NCBI GenBank assembly: GCA_011009095.1
Contig: VTPC01000660.1
Coordinates: 62,001 to 126,000, forward strand
Source of the DNA: Ignelater luminosus
Taxonomy: Eukaryota > Arthropoda > Insecta > Coleoptera > Elateridae
Length of the DNA: 64,000 nt
Reading direction: 5' to 3'
Position numbers and translations under genes: made by a program. Under the pieces are notes generated by a model. That model ran no database searches. It was not told where the DNA came from and saw only the letters and a program-made list of their open reading frames with translations. Positions 35,911-47,021 of the stretch are shown here, piece after piece. How positions within the stretch are numbered: position 1 is the first letter of the stretch; every line of letters starts with the position of its first letter.

Positions 35911-38870
35911 TGAGACAGTTTAAAACAGCTAAAGTCGGCTTTGTGGGTATCTACTCTTGCTTGCAGATGGAAGATAGAAGATATGACAGAGCACAAATGT
36001 CTCTTGTACATTTTACAGAAGAAAATCTGCAGAGATTTTTCTAATGGAGGGTAATGATACCTTCTCAAGATTGATTAATTTGCATAAATAGTGAACGGGG
36101 ATTAATAAGCAAAGGAGTGAAGCAAAAAGGAAAATCTTCAAGATACACACGCGAACCTAAAAGCTTCTTCTTTAGAACTATGAAAGCCACCAACAGCATG
36201 CTTGAAATTGGCAATTTAATCTTTTCTAGGATTTTTCTTCGCCGACCAATCAAACTAAATCGAGAAGGTTAGCTGAAAATTTGTCTAATACGTCCAGGCT
36301 CTTACTAATCCTTGCCGCTTTTACGACTCTCTCCCCAATAGTTCTACATCTACCGACTGTGTGCTCGAGAAAAGGCCAAATTCGAAAGAAGCATTTTCAT
36401 ATTTTTTGTTGTCCAGATGAGTTAGGGCCGCTCTTGCATAATGCTCGCTTCAGCATCACAGATAAACTGTCTGCTTGCTATAGGTCGATGCTTTATCGAT
36501 GTTTCTTCTTAGATATCCTCAACACCTTTTTGGGATAATCGTTTTTATTAGTTAACTTTGAAGTCCGCTTGCTTCATAATACAACTAGAGATTTTCTAAT
36601 TTTGGTTTTGTATCAATTATTTAATTCCATTGATTGATAATAACTTCGGGCACAAAAAACATTATACAAGAAGATCAATATTTTGGGAAAATCTTTATTC
36701 ATTTGTGTTGTGACCCATTTAGTATTAGGTAAACTGGTTCAACCATTCATATGATATCAAGATATCTTAATTTTTCAAGATTTTTTAAATTTTTACTTCT
36801 TTTATGTCCCTAAATGCAAAGAAATGCAAAACCTGTTGATTCTTGGATTAGGTCAGTTTTTACTCTCATCTATTAAGGAATGATGAAATTATCAAATCAG
36901 AAACTTTCAATTGTTAACGTCTGCACGTGCATAACGCAATTGAGAACCTGACCACACTCTCATGACACGCATTTAGTTAACCCGTGAGTGTCCGTCTGCT
37001 TAGATCACAGTGTAAATTGGTTAAATCGAAAATACATAGATAAATGTACCTTTTAAAATGATTTCATTGTAAAGAAAGAAAAAAATCCATTAAAATGTTT
37101 ATGCGTTTTTAAAATTAAATAGTGTCCTTAAAAAAAGCTGGAAATCTTTTAAAAGACATTAAAATCTTAAAAAAGTTTAAAATTTATGCTGGTTATTTAA
37201 AAATTTAGAATCGTTAAATACATCATGAATATTTAATTCACATTAAATATGTAGTTTAAATATTTGTGAGTGCAATCGAGTGTTGCTTCTAAAAATTCGA
37301 AACTTGCCGGTGGGTACTTACTTAAAAACGTTAAAATTATATAATTAATTTTAAAGTGAGCGAACGAGCAAAAAAAAGGAGAGAAGGAACAACATTTTAT
37401 AAGATGTTCCGTTTTTATAATACAATGTAAGTACACTAAAATTAACTGATGATTGTTTCCGTACTGCGCTTAGATATGCTCTATTTAATTGAGCAAATAA
37501 CTCGCCTACAGTTACATTAATATAAATAAAATATAACAAGTGCCATCCTGTAGAATAAAATAATTCGACCTCGCCTAGATAGTAGGCTGCGCCAATATTA
37601 TTAAAGTCAATCAAAACTGCAATTGCAGTGACAGTTATAGATGCGGTGCAGCATTATAAATACGCGGAAGTCATTACTTGTGCTTTGTAAAAAAAATAAA
37701 TCAATGCCTTCATCTTTTATATGTATAATTTTTTTTATAACGATAATAAAACAGGTTTAAATAAAATCTTTTACTTTACCATTATTTGTTGTAATTTTTG
37801 TTGTAACCGAACGATAGTTTCAATTTTATTGTGGTTTAATGTTGAAGTTCTTGTAGATTTTGCCAGAAGACAATTTCAGTTGTTCACAGGATATTGTTTT
37901 ATGTTTTTCTTACTTTATTTTCTATACTTTTCCTTTTCTTTATATCACCGAGTCATGGATTTTAATACCCCGAGGTAATATATCCATGATGTAATATAGC
38001 ATTGGTTAATGCTCGTATTCCAGAGATATTGGATTCAAAAGCCATAACTTCTGAGACTTAAGATAATTTTTGTTTTTACCTTTTCGATAATTGAGTTGAC
38101 GTAGAATCTTCTTTTCCATTGAAAAATTCTGTAAAATTACTTTTGTAAATTTTTAATAATTTGTAGGAATGACCTATTGATATACGGTAGAGGTAGACGT
38201 TAGAAAACCAGAAAAGTATTGAGACGATAGTAGGTTATAAATCATCTCTTCTTTAGTAAAGATTCACAGGAGTTCAATCCTACTGATATTATGATTCTTG
38301 ATGTTGTTTTGACAAGAATTTTTGGTGATCTTTTCAGGAAAGATGTACGCGGCATGTGCCAGCAATTTTATGAATAAACTAAGCTGTAAATGTAAAATAA
38401 GACAGAAATTCAATATTCAAAAAGAAGATTTAATCTAATCTCCTTCTAGTGCACTTATTCTAACCTAACTATTACATAACTTGCTTTGATCTGATTGGCT
38501 TAATCCAATTGAACAGTACATTAGTGTGTTTGGATTTTAGCAATTAGATTAGATAATTCCCTTTGCTTTTGCACAACATTCAAAGCACTTGAGAATGTGA
38601 GAATGATAATTTCTATTATATTCTTTCAAAGACCGTGGAGATGGAAGTATGGCAAGATCATGGAAATAATGAAATAATACATATATTAGTAGCTCAAAAA
38701 ATCGAAGGACTGTTGTTTTTCCCTACTATTGAAGAAGTAACCGCGTAATCTACGTCATGCCAGCAGTTTTCAATTCAATCAACCCTACACTATTAATCCG
38801 GTTTATCTAACTGATATGAAAATCAGACGTAGCTCATAGCATTTCCTTTAGCAAAACCTAAAAGATTAGC
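35911..38870. other. intron, no gene seen
   Basis: AT-rich sequence with several unconvincing open frames. A TATA-like string, TATAAATA, at 37655-37662 follows a less AT-rich run (GATGCGGTGCAGCATT) and precedes TCATTA, which could be an internal start site but is unsupported. Confidence 0.4.
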
Positions 38871-39086
38871 TTGGCATCAAAAAGCATAATTTACCGATCA
38901 ATTCAACTGGCTCAAAAAGCTCAAAAATGTACCGAAATCCTGAATATCCGATATGATATCTTGAAAACTGTGAAGCCTTTTAAATATGAAATCCTGCCCA
39001 GCGCATTTAAAAATTCAGACATGAAAGATGAAGGGCAACATTTGTGTGATATGAAAAGAAAGGACCTTCAGTTTACAGTGGTGTAA
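38871..39086. repeat. diverged repeat copy left of LINE
   Basis: Part of this stretch (GTGAAGCCTTTTAAATAT ... CATTTAAAAATTCAGACATG, 38970-39025) is similar to 42610-42655 (GTGAAGTCTTTTAATTAT ... CATTTAAAAAATTAGACATG). The two copies flank the LINE plus solo LTR block. It is open for 71 codons on the plus strand, but no family is recognised. Confidence 0.35.
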
Positions 39087-39095
39087 CAAAAGAAA

Positions 39096-41560
39096 AGCAT
39101 GCAATGGTGGGGGTTGGATGTATTATCAACAAAAACTTAGTTATAAATATAAGTAGCTGGGACCCCATATCAAAAGAAATATTAAAAATAGATTTCGATG
39201 AGATATATGAAGAAGGAATAAGCATAATAATAGTACGTATATGGGCTGAATGAAGACGACACCACGACAAACAAAGAAAATTTTTGGGAAGAATTAAGAG
39301 TCACTACTGAAAACTGTAAAAATAAGATATACATAACAGGAGACTTCAACAGCAGAGTAGGGAAGATAAACGAAATAACAATGGGAAACTCATGATAGAT
39401 TATTGCAGGCTCAATAATTTAATAATTGCTAATACATTTTATGAACATAAATGAACACAAATATAATAATCAATAATTGACTACGTCCTAGTACAAAGGG
39501 AAAATAGAAAAACGGTACTAGATGTAAAGAGTCCACAGGAGTGCAGAAATTTATAGCGACCATTACCTGGTAATAGCCAAAATAAACAAAAAAGCAAAAG
39601 GAATAAGAAAGGCAGAGACCGAAAAAATTAATCCCAAAAACGAAAGTATTAGAACATACAAATTAAGAGAAGAGGGGACAGCAGAGAAATACAGAAAATT
39701 AATTGAAAACGAAGTAGACAAAATAACAAGCAACTTAACCAGGAAACATGTAGAGGAAGCATGGCATTTATTCAAAGAAATACGTGGCTTAGTCAAATTA
39801 AGCACGAAGAAAAAACCAGACAAAATGGTGGAATGAAGAAATTAGGAAAGAAGTCTGTCTTAAAAAGAAGATTTGGAAAAGATATTTAAATCATAAAACA
39901 GAAGCAAACTATGAAAGTTACAAAGAACAGAGAAATAAGGTTAAGAAGATTATTTCGGAAGTCTTGGGAAAAATTTGGGCGTGACATAGAAGAAACTAAA
40001 AAAAAAACAGTAAAATTTTCTACAGAATAGTAAAAACCATTAGAAAAGGAAAACCTGAACAAAATATTGTAATCAAATGTAAGGAAGGTACTCTTTTAAA
40101 AGATAATAAGAGAATTTTGAACACAGATGTAAAGACTGAAGACAATACAGAAGAAGCTAGAAGGGAAAGACTAGTAAACACAGGTAGTACACCCCCACCT
40201 CTGGGGGAAGTGTCAGAAGCAGTTGCGCAGCTCAAAATAGGAAAAGGGACATGACGCAATAGGTCAGATATGATAAAACAAAAGGGAGTAAAGGGTATGG
40301 AATTATTGTACGTAATAGTCAGAAAAGCATGGGAAGAAGAAAGAATACCAAAATTATAGACGACTAACGCTGTTAGTAAAGTGTATGAAAGATTCTAGAG
40401 AAGAGATTGAGAGCTGTCGTAGAGCCTCATCTAGAAGCAACACAGAGTGGATTCAGCCAAGGTCACAGCACGCAAGACCATGTATTTACGATCAGAGAAG
40501 TTATACACAATACATTAAACCGAGGAAGAGAAGCTTTTCTAGCCTTCATAGACTTGGAGAAGGCATTCGATGCAGCGCCAAGACACAAGGTATGGAAAAG
40601 CCTCAACCAAAGAAGAGTCGACAGCAAATTGTCTAGCACAATGAAAAGTTTATAGAAAAATAATACTAGTTATGTGCGCACGTATAACATGAAATCCGAC
40701 ATATTTGAAACTAGAAATGGGTTATGAGCCCGTTATTGCTCATAATCCTGATGGATGACATAATAAAGCAAACTGTGGGAAACGTAAAAAATTAAAAGTA
40801 GGATACAACCGCGTAAAGACAATAACTATTTCAGAGTGCGCGTTCGCGGATGACGTGGCAATATTTGCAAGAACAGAGGAAGATCTCCAACACAACATAA
40901 ATATTTGGAATAAAACGCCCCAAGAGTTTGGAATGAAGATAAATGTACCAAAAACCAAGATTATGGCAATCTCAAATAAGGAAGTTGTAATGAACATTAA
41001 AATAAATGATATTCATGTGGAAAAGGTTAACGAGTTTAAGTACCTAGGAGTAATACTAAACAACAAAGGAAATCAAGAAGAAGACATCACAGAAAGGGTA
41101 AATAAAGCAATTAAAACATATTACAGTATGGGCAACAGTATAGTAAAGAAAAGAAAAGTCTCCAGGCAAAGTGTATAGAACAATTTATCAAGCTATACTG
41201 ATATACGGATGCGAAACATGCGTTCTCTCAGATACAATAAAAAGTAAAGTCCAAGCAGCAGAAATGAAGTTCTTTAGAAGAGATCGAATCAGAAATAAAT
41301 CAATCAAAGAAGAATTAGAAGTAAAACTAATAATATCGATAATCGAAAAGAGACAGCTGAGATGGTGGGGACATTTACAAAACTAGAAGAAAGCAGGGCG
41401 GTAAAACAGATTTGGACAGCTAGAATCCAAAAAAGAAGAGGAAGACCACAGCAAACATGGAATGAGACTATTTGGGAAAATACTGATCAGGGAGAACATA
41501 AAATGGACAGAAGCAATTCAATTAGCGCAAAACAGGAAAGATTGGTATAAGTTCATCTAC
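39096..41560 (+). pseudogene. RTE-like LINE, endonuclease plus reverse transcriptase, broken
   Basis: The longest retroelement in the window, with domains in the expected order but in many frames. Endonuclease: VGVGCIINKNL and WDPISKEILKI (about 39100-39190), ITGDFNSRVG (39330-39360), ending in SDHYLVIAKI (39555-39585). Linker: TKWWNEEIRKEV (39820-39855). Reverse transcriptase: QSGFSQGHSTQDHVFTIREV and AFLAFIDLEKAFDAAPRH (40440-40590), FADDVAIFA with the catalytic aspartates (about 40840-40870), then MKINVPKTKIMAIS and FKYLGVILNN (40930-41060). C-terminal part: LIYGCETCVL, then RQLRWWGHLQN and RRGRPQQTWNE (41185-41475), ending KDWYKFIYEK near 41569. Frameshifts and stops occur throughout and the reverse transcriptase core between 40655 and 40800 is eroded. 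The clade (RTE or close) is judged from motifs; Jockey-group relatives are possible. Exact ends were not found. Confidence 0.78.
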
Positions 41561-41640
41561 GAAAAATAAGAAAGTACACTATAACCCTACACCGATACGG
41601 TACTACAGGATTCCTGATTATATTCAGGCTCTCGAGAAAA

Positions 41641-41644
41641 GTAA
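41641..41644. repeat. 4-bp target-site duplication, left of LTR
   Basis: GTAA, repeated at 41996-41999. Confidence 0.65.
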
Positions 41645-41995
41645 TGTAACGCGCGACTAATGAAATATAGCAGAGAAGTCTGGAACGTTCGAGTCGTTCC
41701 GATCGTCGAATGTGCGAGAAAAGGCGCGAACGTTCTGGGCTCATCGAGATAAACAAGGAGACGATATATATATACTCCAGCGGGAAGGAATACTCTAGTT
41801 ACGCAGTGGTGATGCAGTGAACAGACTCGTAACAACGAACGAAATAAATGTGTGATATAAATGTGACAAATAAATTATTCTGTACATATAGAAATAAATA
41901 AATTTAGTGAAAATAAGTATTAGAAATAAATTGTAATAGACTTAGTTTAAATAAATATTAAAAATAAATAAACGTTTTATAAAAAGAGCATTACA
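41645..41995 (+). mobile_element. solo LTR, 351 bp, gypsy-like
   Basis: The unit starts TGTAACGCGCGAC and ends GAGCATTACA, giving the 5-base inverted ends TGTAA/TTACA with canonical TG...CA, and is flanked by GTAA on both sides. No internal region, primer-binding site or second LTR is nearby, so this is a solo LTR left by recombination. Inside are two GAACGTTC palindromes (41683-41690 and 41728-41735), a TATA-like run (41765-41774) and several AATAAA polyadenylation-type signals in the 3' third. This order fits the U3-R-U5 layout. Orientation is inferred from it. Assignment to Ty3/gypsy rests on the 4-bp duplication and general look. Confidence 0.75.
41677..41740 (+). promoter_or_regulatory. 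heat-shock-element-like palindromes in LTR
   Basis: TGGAACGTTCGAGTCGTTCC (41681-41700) and GCGAACGTTCTGG (41726-41738) contain GAAnnTTC units, the building block of heat-shock elements bound by HSF. They lie 75 and 30 bases upstream of the TATA-like run. Whether HSF binds is untested. Confidence 0.4.
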
Positions 41996-41999
41996 GTAA
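41996..41999. repeat. 4-bp target-site duplication, right of LTR
   Basis: GTAA, matching 41641-41644. Confidence 0.65.
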
Positions 42000-44900
42000 C
42001 TTGTATGTAGAGAAAGTAACTAACCCGAAAGCCCGGTCAGCTCGAAAAAGCAAATACACTCAAAACGTTCAACTGACTTAAATGCCAGAAAATCCAAATC
42101 ATTTCAAGGTTAAAAATTTTAGGACAGACTATACAGTCAGTGACTTGTCTTAAACATCCAGTTTGTCGAATTCTGGTTTATCCAACAATCTTTTTTGGTC
42201 AATACGATTTCTTTAAATTTAGTTAAATTTAGTTATTTAATATTGATAGCAAAATCATTAATATTGTTACTATTAGAAACGCAAATATTTAAGAAAAATC
42301 AATCTTGGAATTGTCAAAGATGGCTTACTAGATAAAAAATAGGAAAATTAGTGAAACGGCTTTTCTAAAAACGTTGGCGACCCTCAGGTTGAGAAAAGTT
42401 TCTATTCCAGAAAGTGAAAAACTGCCATCAGATCTATTGGAGATTAATGTAACAATGAGTCAAACCTGCCCAGGGTGAAATATTTTATTAAATTTACATT
42501 TTTTCTCAGTTATTCATTTAGAAATTCCTAACTGGTACAGATATTTGACAGACATGAGATTGAGAGCACATCTTAACAAGCTCAAAATATCCCGAAACAA
42601 CCGTGAAGTCTTTTAATTATATCTAACATAGTACATTTAAAAAATTAGACATGAAAGACCTGTATTTGCGAAATTTCACTCCTGGTTACTGTTAGTTGTG
42701 TTAATACCCAACAGGTCTCGAAATCAAAGACAAAAACGGAACGCATAATTTATTTGATATTAGAAGAATGAACTTGAAATTTTCGAGGGAAGTAACCTGT
42801 AGATAGGAAGACTTTGTATGAGCAACCTGAAAACGCTATTGGTCGAAACTCTTGGCCAATCTGAAAAACACGACTAGGGTTGAGAATCTTGAATCTAAAA
42901 ACACGAGATACGAGCAGAGACTATTGGCAATAGTAGAATTCAAAAACGTGACTAGTCCGATAGCCTGGTTACTGCGAACCGTGAGACCTAAGAATGCTAG
43001 CCTATACCAAAAATGTGACTGCGCCACCATGGGCTTATGTAGATAGGGATGAATTGATGTCAGACCTAGAAGGATGAAACATTTCATAAATTCTTGCTCT
43101 GTTTATAACTTCTATTCAGCCTAATGTAATTCAAGTTATTGGTGGTTGTTCAGCAGTTTTTGTCTGGCGGAGTGAGAGTCGAATCTTTTACAGACCCAAT
43201 ATTGGAGAGTATGTATCACTGATGATGACTTATAGTTTGAGAATTCGTACTGGTCTAAAGGTTTGACTTGCATGAGATAATTTTTGACTGTGATTGATTA
43301 TTCCCATGAGAATAGTCTGTCGGGATCGATGTAGACCTTGAGATCTTTGTGAGCATAGTTCATAAAGAGCTTCAAGAATCAATCAAGATCATCTCAAATT
43401 TGTGTTGAATCTTCTACTTGAAGCCAAACAAACTTTTACAATGAATTAATAAATAATAGGTTGCTGCATAGGAAGTTTGGTAAAAGAAAAAGTGACTTCT
43501 GTTTATCGAGTAAGCGCTATTCAACAATTCCTGTTTGGAATATAATTGTAAACAGCTTTTGTTGCTATGGTACGAATATAACGTAAGATCTATGACAATC
43601 ATAAGTTACACACAATACTCTTTCAATTTTAATTATTTCTTTCATTTGAATAATGAACAAATACATAATAATAAATGTAATTTTAGAAGAATTAACATAT
43701 TATTGTTGTAAGCAACAATGAGCTAAAGTTAACGAAATTTATGACATCATTAATAATTGTTGTGCAATAATAGTTATATTTTGGAAGATATGAATAACCT
43801 ATTGTTACCTGTTATTAGTAATAAGTACCATTTATTCTTTTTTTTTTATTCTGTTTGTTTTTTTTAATATTTTGTTCTGCTATTTCTCGATTAGGCTTTA
43901 ATAGGTCTCGTTTGAATCAAACATTGCTTAATTACTCAATTAGTATTATATCGGAAATTATTTTAAATGCGATTTTATTACGCGTTGTTAACAGTTGAAT
44001 ATATCAAACATGTGTAAATGAATAAATATGTAAGCCACGCCATTTTACTAAATAAAGAAATTACCGATAATTTTATACATCACTCACTCATATACGAATG
44101 AGTAATTATTACTGAATCAGTGTAATGAGAAATTTATTTGTCTAAATAAAATTCTTAGAAATCTTAACAATTAAAATTTTCATGTACAAAAGTTTTTATG
44201 TTTTTTATTGTTTTAGAAACACTAGAATTGTTCTAATTTTAACGTTAATATGTAATTAAGTTTTTTCCGTCTACAATTAGATAATTGTGAACTTGATGTG
44301 TTCAAAAGTTTTGAATTTGTGGTTTAAGTAGAAGTCTTGGATAATTTATGTTTTAACTATGGAACTATTCGTGGTTTCGTGCTTAATACCTAAGAAAGTT
44401 AGAGCAACTCTTTACTAGAGTTATTCACTCTTTTTTGAAATCCTTTGGAATTACTTTGCCTTTTAGTTTATTCATTTAATACTTAAATAGAACACTAAAA
44501 GTTTCTCTTCTTGGATAATGAAGCTATTAAATTGATTATTATTATTACTGAAAAATTTATTCGAATTTTTCTAAATTTATCTTGTGTAGTAAATCGATGA
44601 TACATAAAATAGCAGGTGGAAAGGTTTTTACAATATTGTAAATGTTATTTTTTAATACAAATAAAACAAAAGTAAAATGGTAAAGTAAAATAAAATGCAG
44701 GTGTTAGTACAATTATAATGTAATAAAATATTCATTTTACTTTTAATGTACCGTAAACGCTCGTTAGCATCCCCGTGTTAGATATATAAAATGATAATAT
44801 TTACACGCACTAAATATTACAAAAAGGGAATATATATAAATGCGGTGTGCAGAGAGAAGAAAGAAAAAAAATAATAAAATTTCCTGTGTGTGTAAATTGA

Positions 44901-46867
44901 AAATAAAAACAAACAATTGAAATATTTACGATATTAAATTGCAGGTGGAGTCCAGATAAACATTTATTTTATGAACATATACACAATTTATGCTACAAGG
45001 TGCTTTTGCATCCACACAAGTTATGCCATAATATGGAATTTATTTTATTTTAATACTTTAGTTAATACGTGTTTCTTATTACCTATAAGGGGAAGCAAAT
45101 CGTTTAATTATGGCCGCTTGCAAGACATTAAAACCAACTTTAATATCGTTATTAATAATATAAATATAAAATTTCATGGAGGATCTTTGCAACCTGTTTT
45201 GAATATTGCCAACGATAATACTGATATATTAATACACAAGTCCTCCATTTTATATTGGCTCCTGGTCATTTTTTATTTAAAAAACTTCTTATAACTTACA
45301 CAATAAGTTGAAAAAATAACATCCACCTCACTTTCCTTATGCTACACATACGTAAGTTTCTATGTATGTATATATAGATCTATGTATGTATGCATGTGGT
45401 AACTGGGAAATTACAGACTATTATATTAAAACACTTGGATATTTCACAAAATTAAACATTTATAAACGCTAACATAATTATACTGTTTATGTTGAAAAAA
45501 ATTAATGTCTCCCCTTCTTCATTAATTTTAAAATAAAAGTTTTTATTAAGAACTTTTCCGTTTGGTTATCATTAGGAAGAGGCATTCATTATTTATTCCT
45601 TTTATAAACCTCTTGCTTTTATTAATATTTTAAATCCTAATCGTCATTCACATGCATAGCATACAGGGAAATCTCAGAAAAAAATCGATTACCGTATCTT
45701 TTATTCAGATATTTCTTGTAAAATCATTTCTGTAAATCTTGAGGCAAATTTCTTTGTTAATTGATGTATATTTTCATTACTTTAATTTAGACAGAATTTA
45801 AAAATGTTTTGATGCATAATAAACTTAATTTCTCTGATTATTTACAGTAAAACCTTTTTAAAGCGACCACCTTCCGGTTTAAAAATAGCTTGTTCTATTG
45901 CAGAAATGATCACGATCATGGTGTATTTTATATTGAGAGGTTCAGGTATTCTATATCTCCAAATTTCGATACAAACCCAATACCTAATTGAAAATTATGA
46001 ATTTTGGAGGCATTCCACAGTTTATTCAATACAGGAATTACTTCATTCTCAATGTTTCTCGCTGAGGGTTTCAAACGCGTTTATGAAGGTTGGTTGCCTA
46101 CTATTAACAAGATTCTACTTCCTTCTTCTTTATTATCATCATTATTGTTTTCTTCATCCGCGTTTTTGAACACATCCACATCCAACAGTTGTATAATTTT
46201 GTTACATATTATATAATCTTCTTAAAAATAAGAAAATGAAACGTAAAGAATAGAAATTACGAAATGACACTTAATAATCAAATATCAAAACAATAAAGAA
46301 ATGTCAGTGACCTTAAAGTTTTGTTTCAATTCTATGGTGTGATGGAAAAAATCTCTTGACATGCTTTTTCTTTTTATTTCTACGTATTTGAAGTTTGCTC
46401 AAAATTGTATTGGAAAGACCATGAGTTTAAGCAAGTATTGAAAGAATGAATGAGGAAGTCAAGATTGACAATAGTTCCGAAATTACTCTGTCAAATTTTG
46501 TTGGTCTAGAAGGTTTAAAGTAACGGGAGTTCAAAATTTGAAAGTCAGGAAATTGTCTGTCTCTATCTTTCCATCTTTACGAATGAAGAAGAGGCAGGTG
46601 CATTTCAAGGCATATGATCAACTCTAAACGGATAAGTTTTTGGGTACCTGTCACGTTAAAAAGTCAACGAACTTTTGGCTCTTAGTCTTTCTACTAAAAA
46701 GTCGACACAACAAATTTTCTACTATCTCTTAGGTACAGCTGGGACCTTTAGGAAAATGAGGAATATCATGAATTAGTTAAGCTAGTTAACTTAAGCCTTT
46801 TGAGCTTCTAACCTATAGGACTACGATTTGTTGTGTGACGACCCAAAAACTTTATGAATACAATTTT
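42000..46867. other. intron, no gene seen
   Basis: AT-rich DNA. 42610-42655 is the partner of the repeat at 38970-39025. Between 42850 and 42960 the strings TTGGCCAATCTGAAAAACAC and TTGGCAATAGTAGAATTCAA, each running on to ACGACTAG or GTGACTAG, suggest a decayed short duplication. A TATG-rich decayed microsatellite lies at 45358-45396. Open frames at 44971-45294 and 45906-46169 show no known domain. Confidence 0.4.
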
Positions 46868-47021
46868 CATAAATAAAGGAAAAACATCCAAAAGATGCAT
46901 ATTGTCTTCCCACAAATAAAAATTTGTGCAAGCATTGACTAACGTACCTCCAGACGATCGTTTCGTCCTTGTTTGGACTCATCACTCATATGCATCTTTT
47001 GGATGTTTTCCTTTATTTATG
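46868..47021 (-). mobile_element. small inverted-repeat element carrying hammerhead-like motif
   Basis: The arms are 46868-46902 (35 bases) and 46988-47021 (34 bases). They are perfect reverse complements except for one extra base, and include CATCCAAAAGATGCATAT. They enclose 85 bases. On the minus strand the enclosed part begins with a hammerhead-ribozyme-like core, then has a small hairpin (CACAAAT/ATTTGTG, about 46910-46926). A transcript would fold into a long stem with these structures at its tip. It may be a Penelope-like or retrozyme-derived fragment, since such elements carry hammerhead motifs, or an unrelated foldback element. Confidence 0.6.
46953..46985 (-). ncRNA. hammerhead-ribozyme-like core
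   Basis: Reading the minus strand 5' to 3': GTGATGA, stem II GTCC-AAACAA-GGAC (4 bp, perfect, the six-base loop between), GAA, then stem III ACG-AT-CGT (3 bp, two-base loop) and C at the cleavage position. This matches the conserved order CUGAUGA - stem II - GAAA - stem III - UH of the hammerhead, including the very short stem III known from Penelope-like elements and retrozymes. The first core base (C3) is G here, which should weaken or abolish cleavage. Stem I pairs poorly next to the core: GCATAT (46990-46995) and GTACGT (46942-46947) could pair with one mismatch after an internal loop. It is probably a degenerate copy of an active family. Confidence 0.5.

Noticed and set aside
37655..37662. 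TATAAATA as an internal promoter
   Set aside because: Such strings are common by chance in AT-rich DNA and no gene or exon follows.
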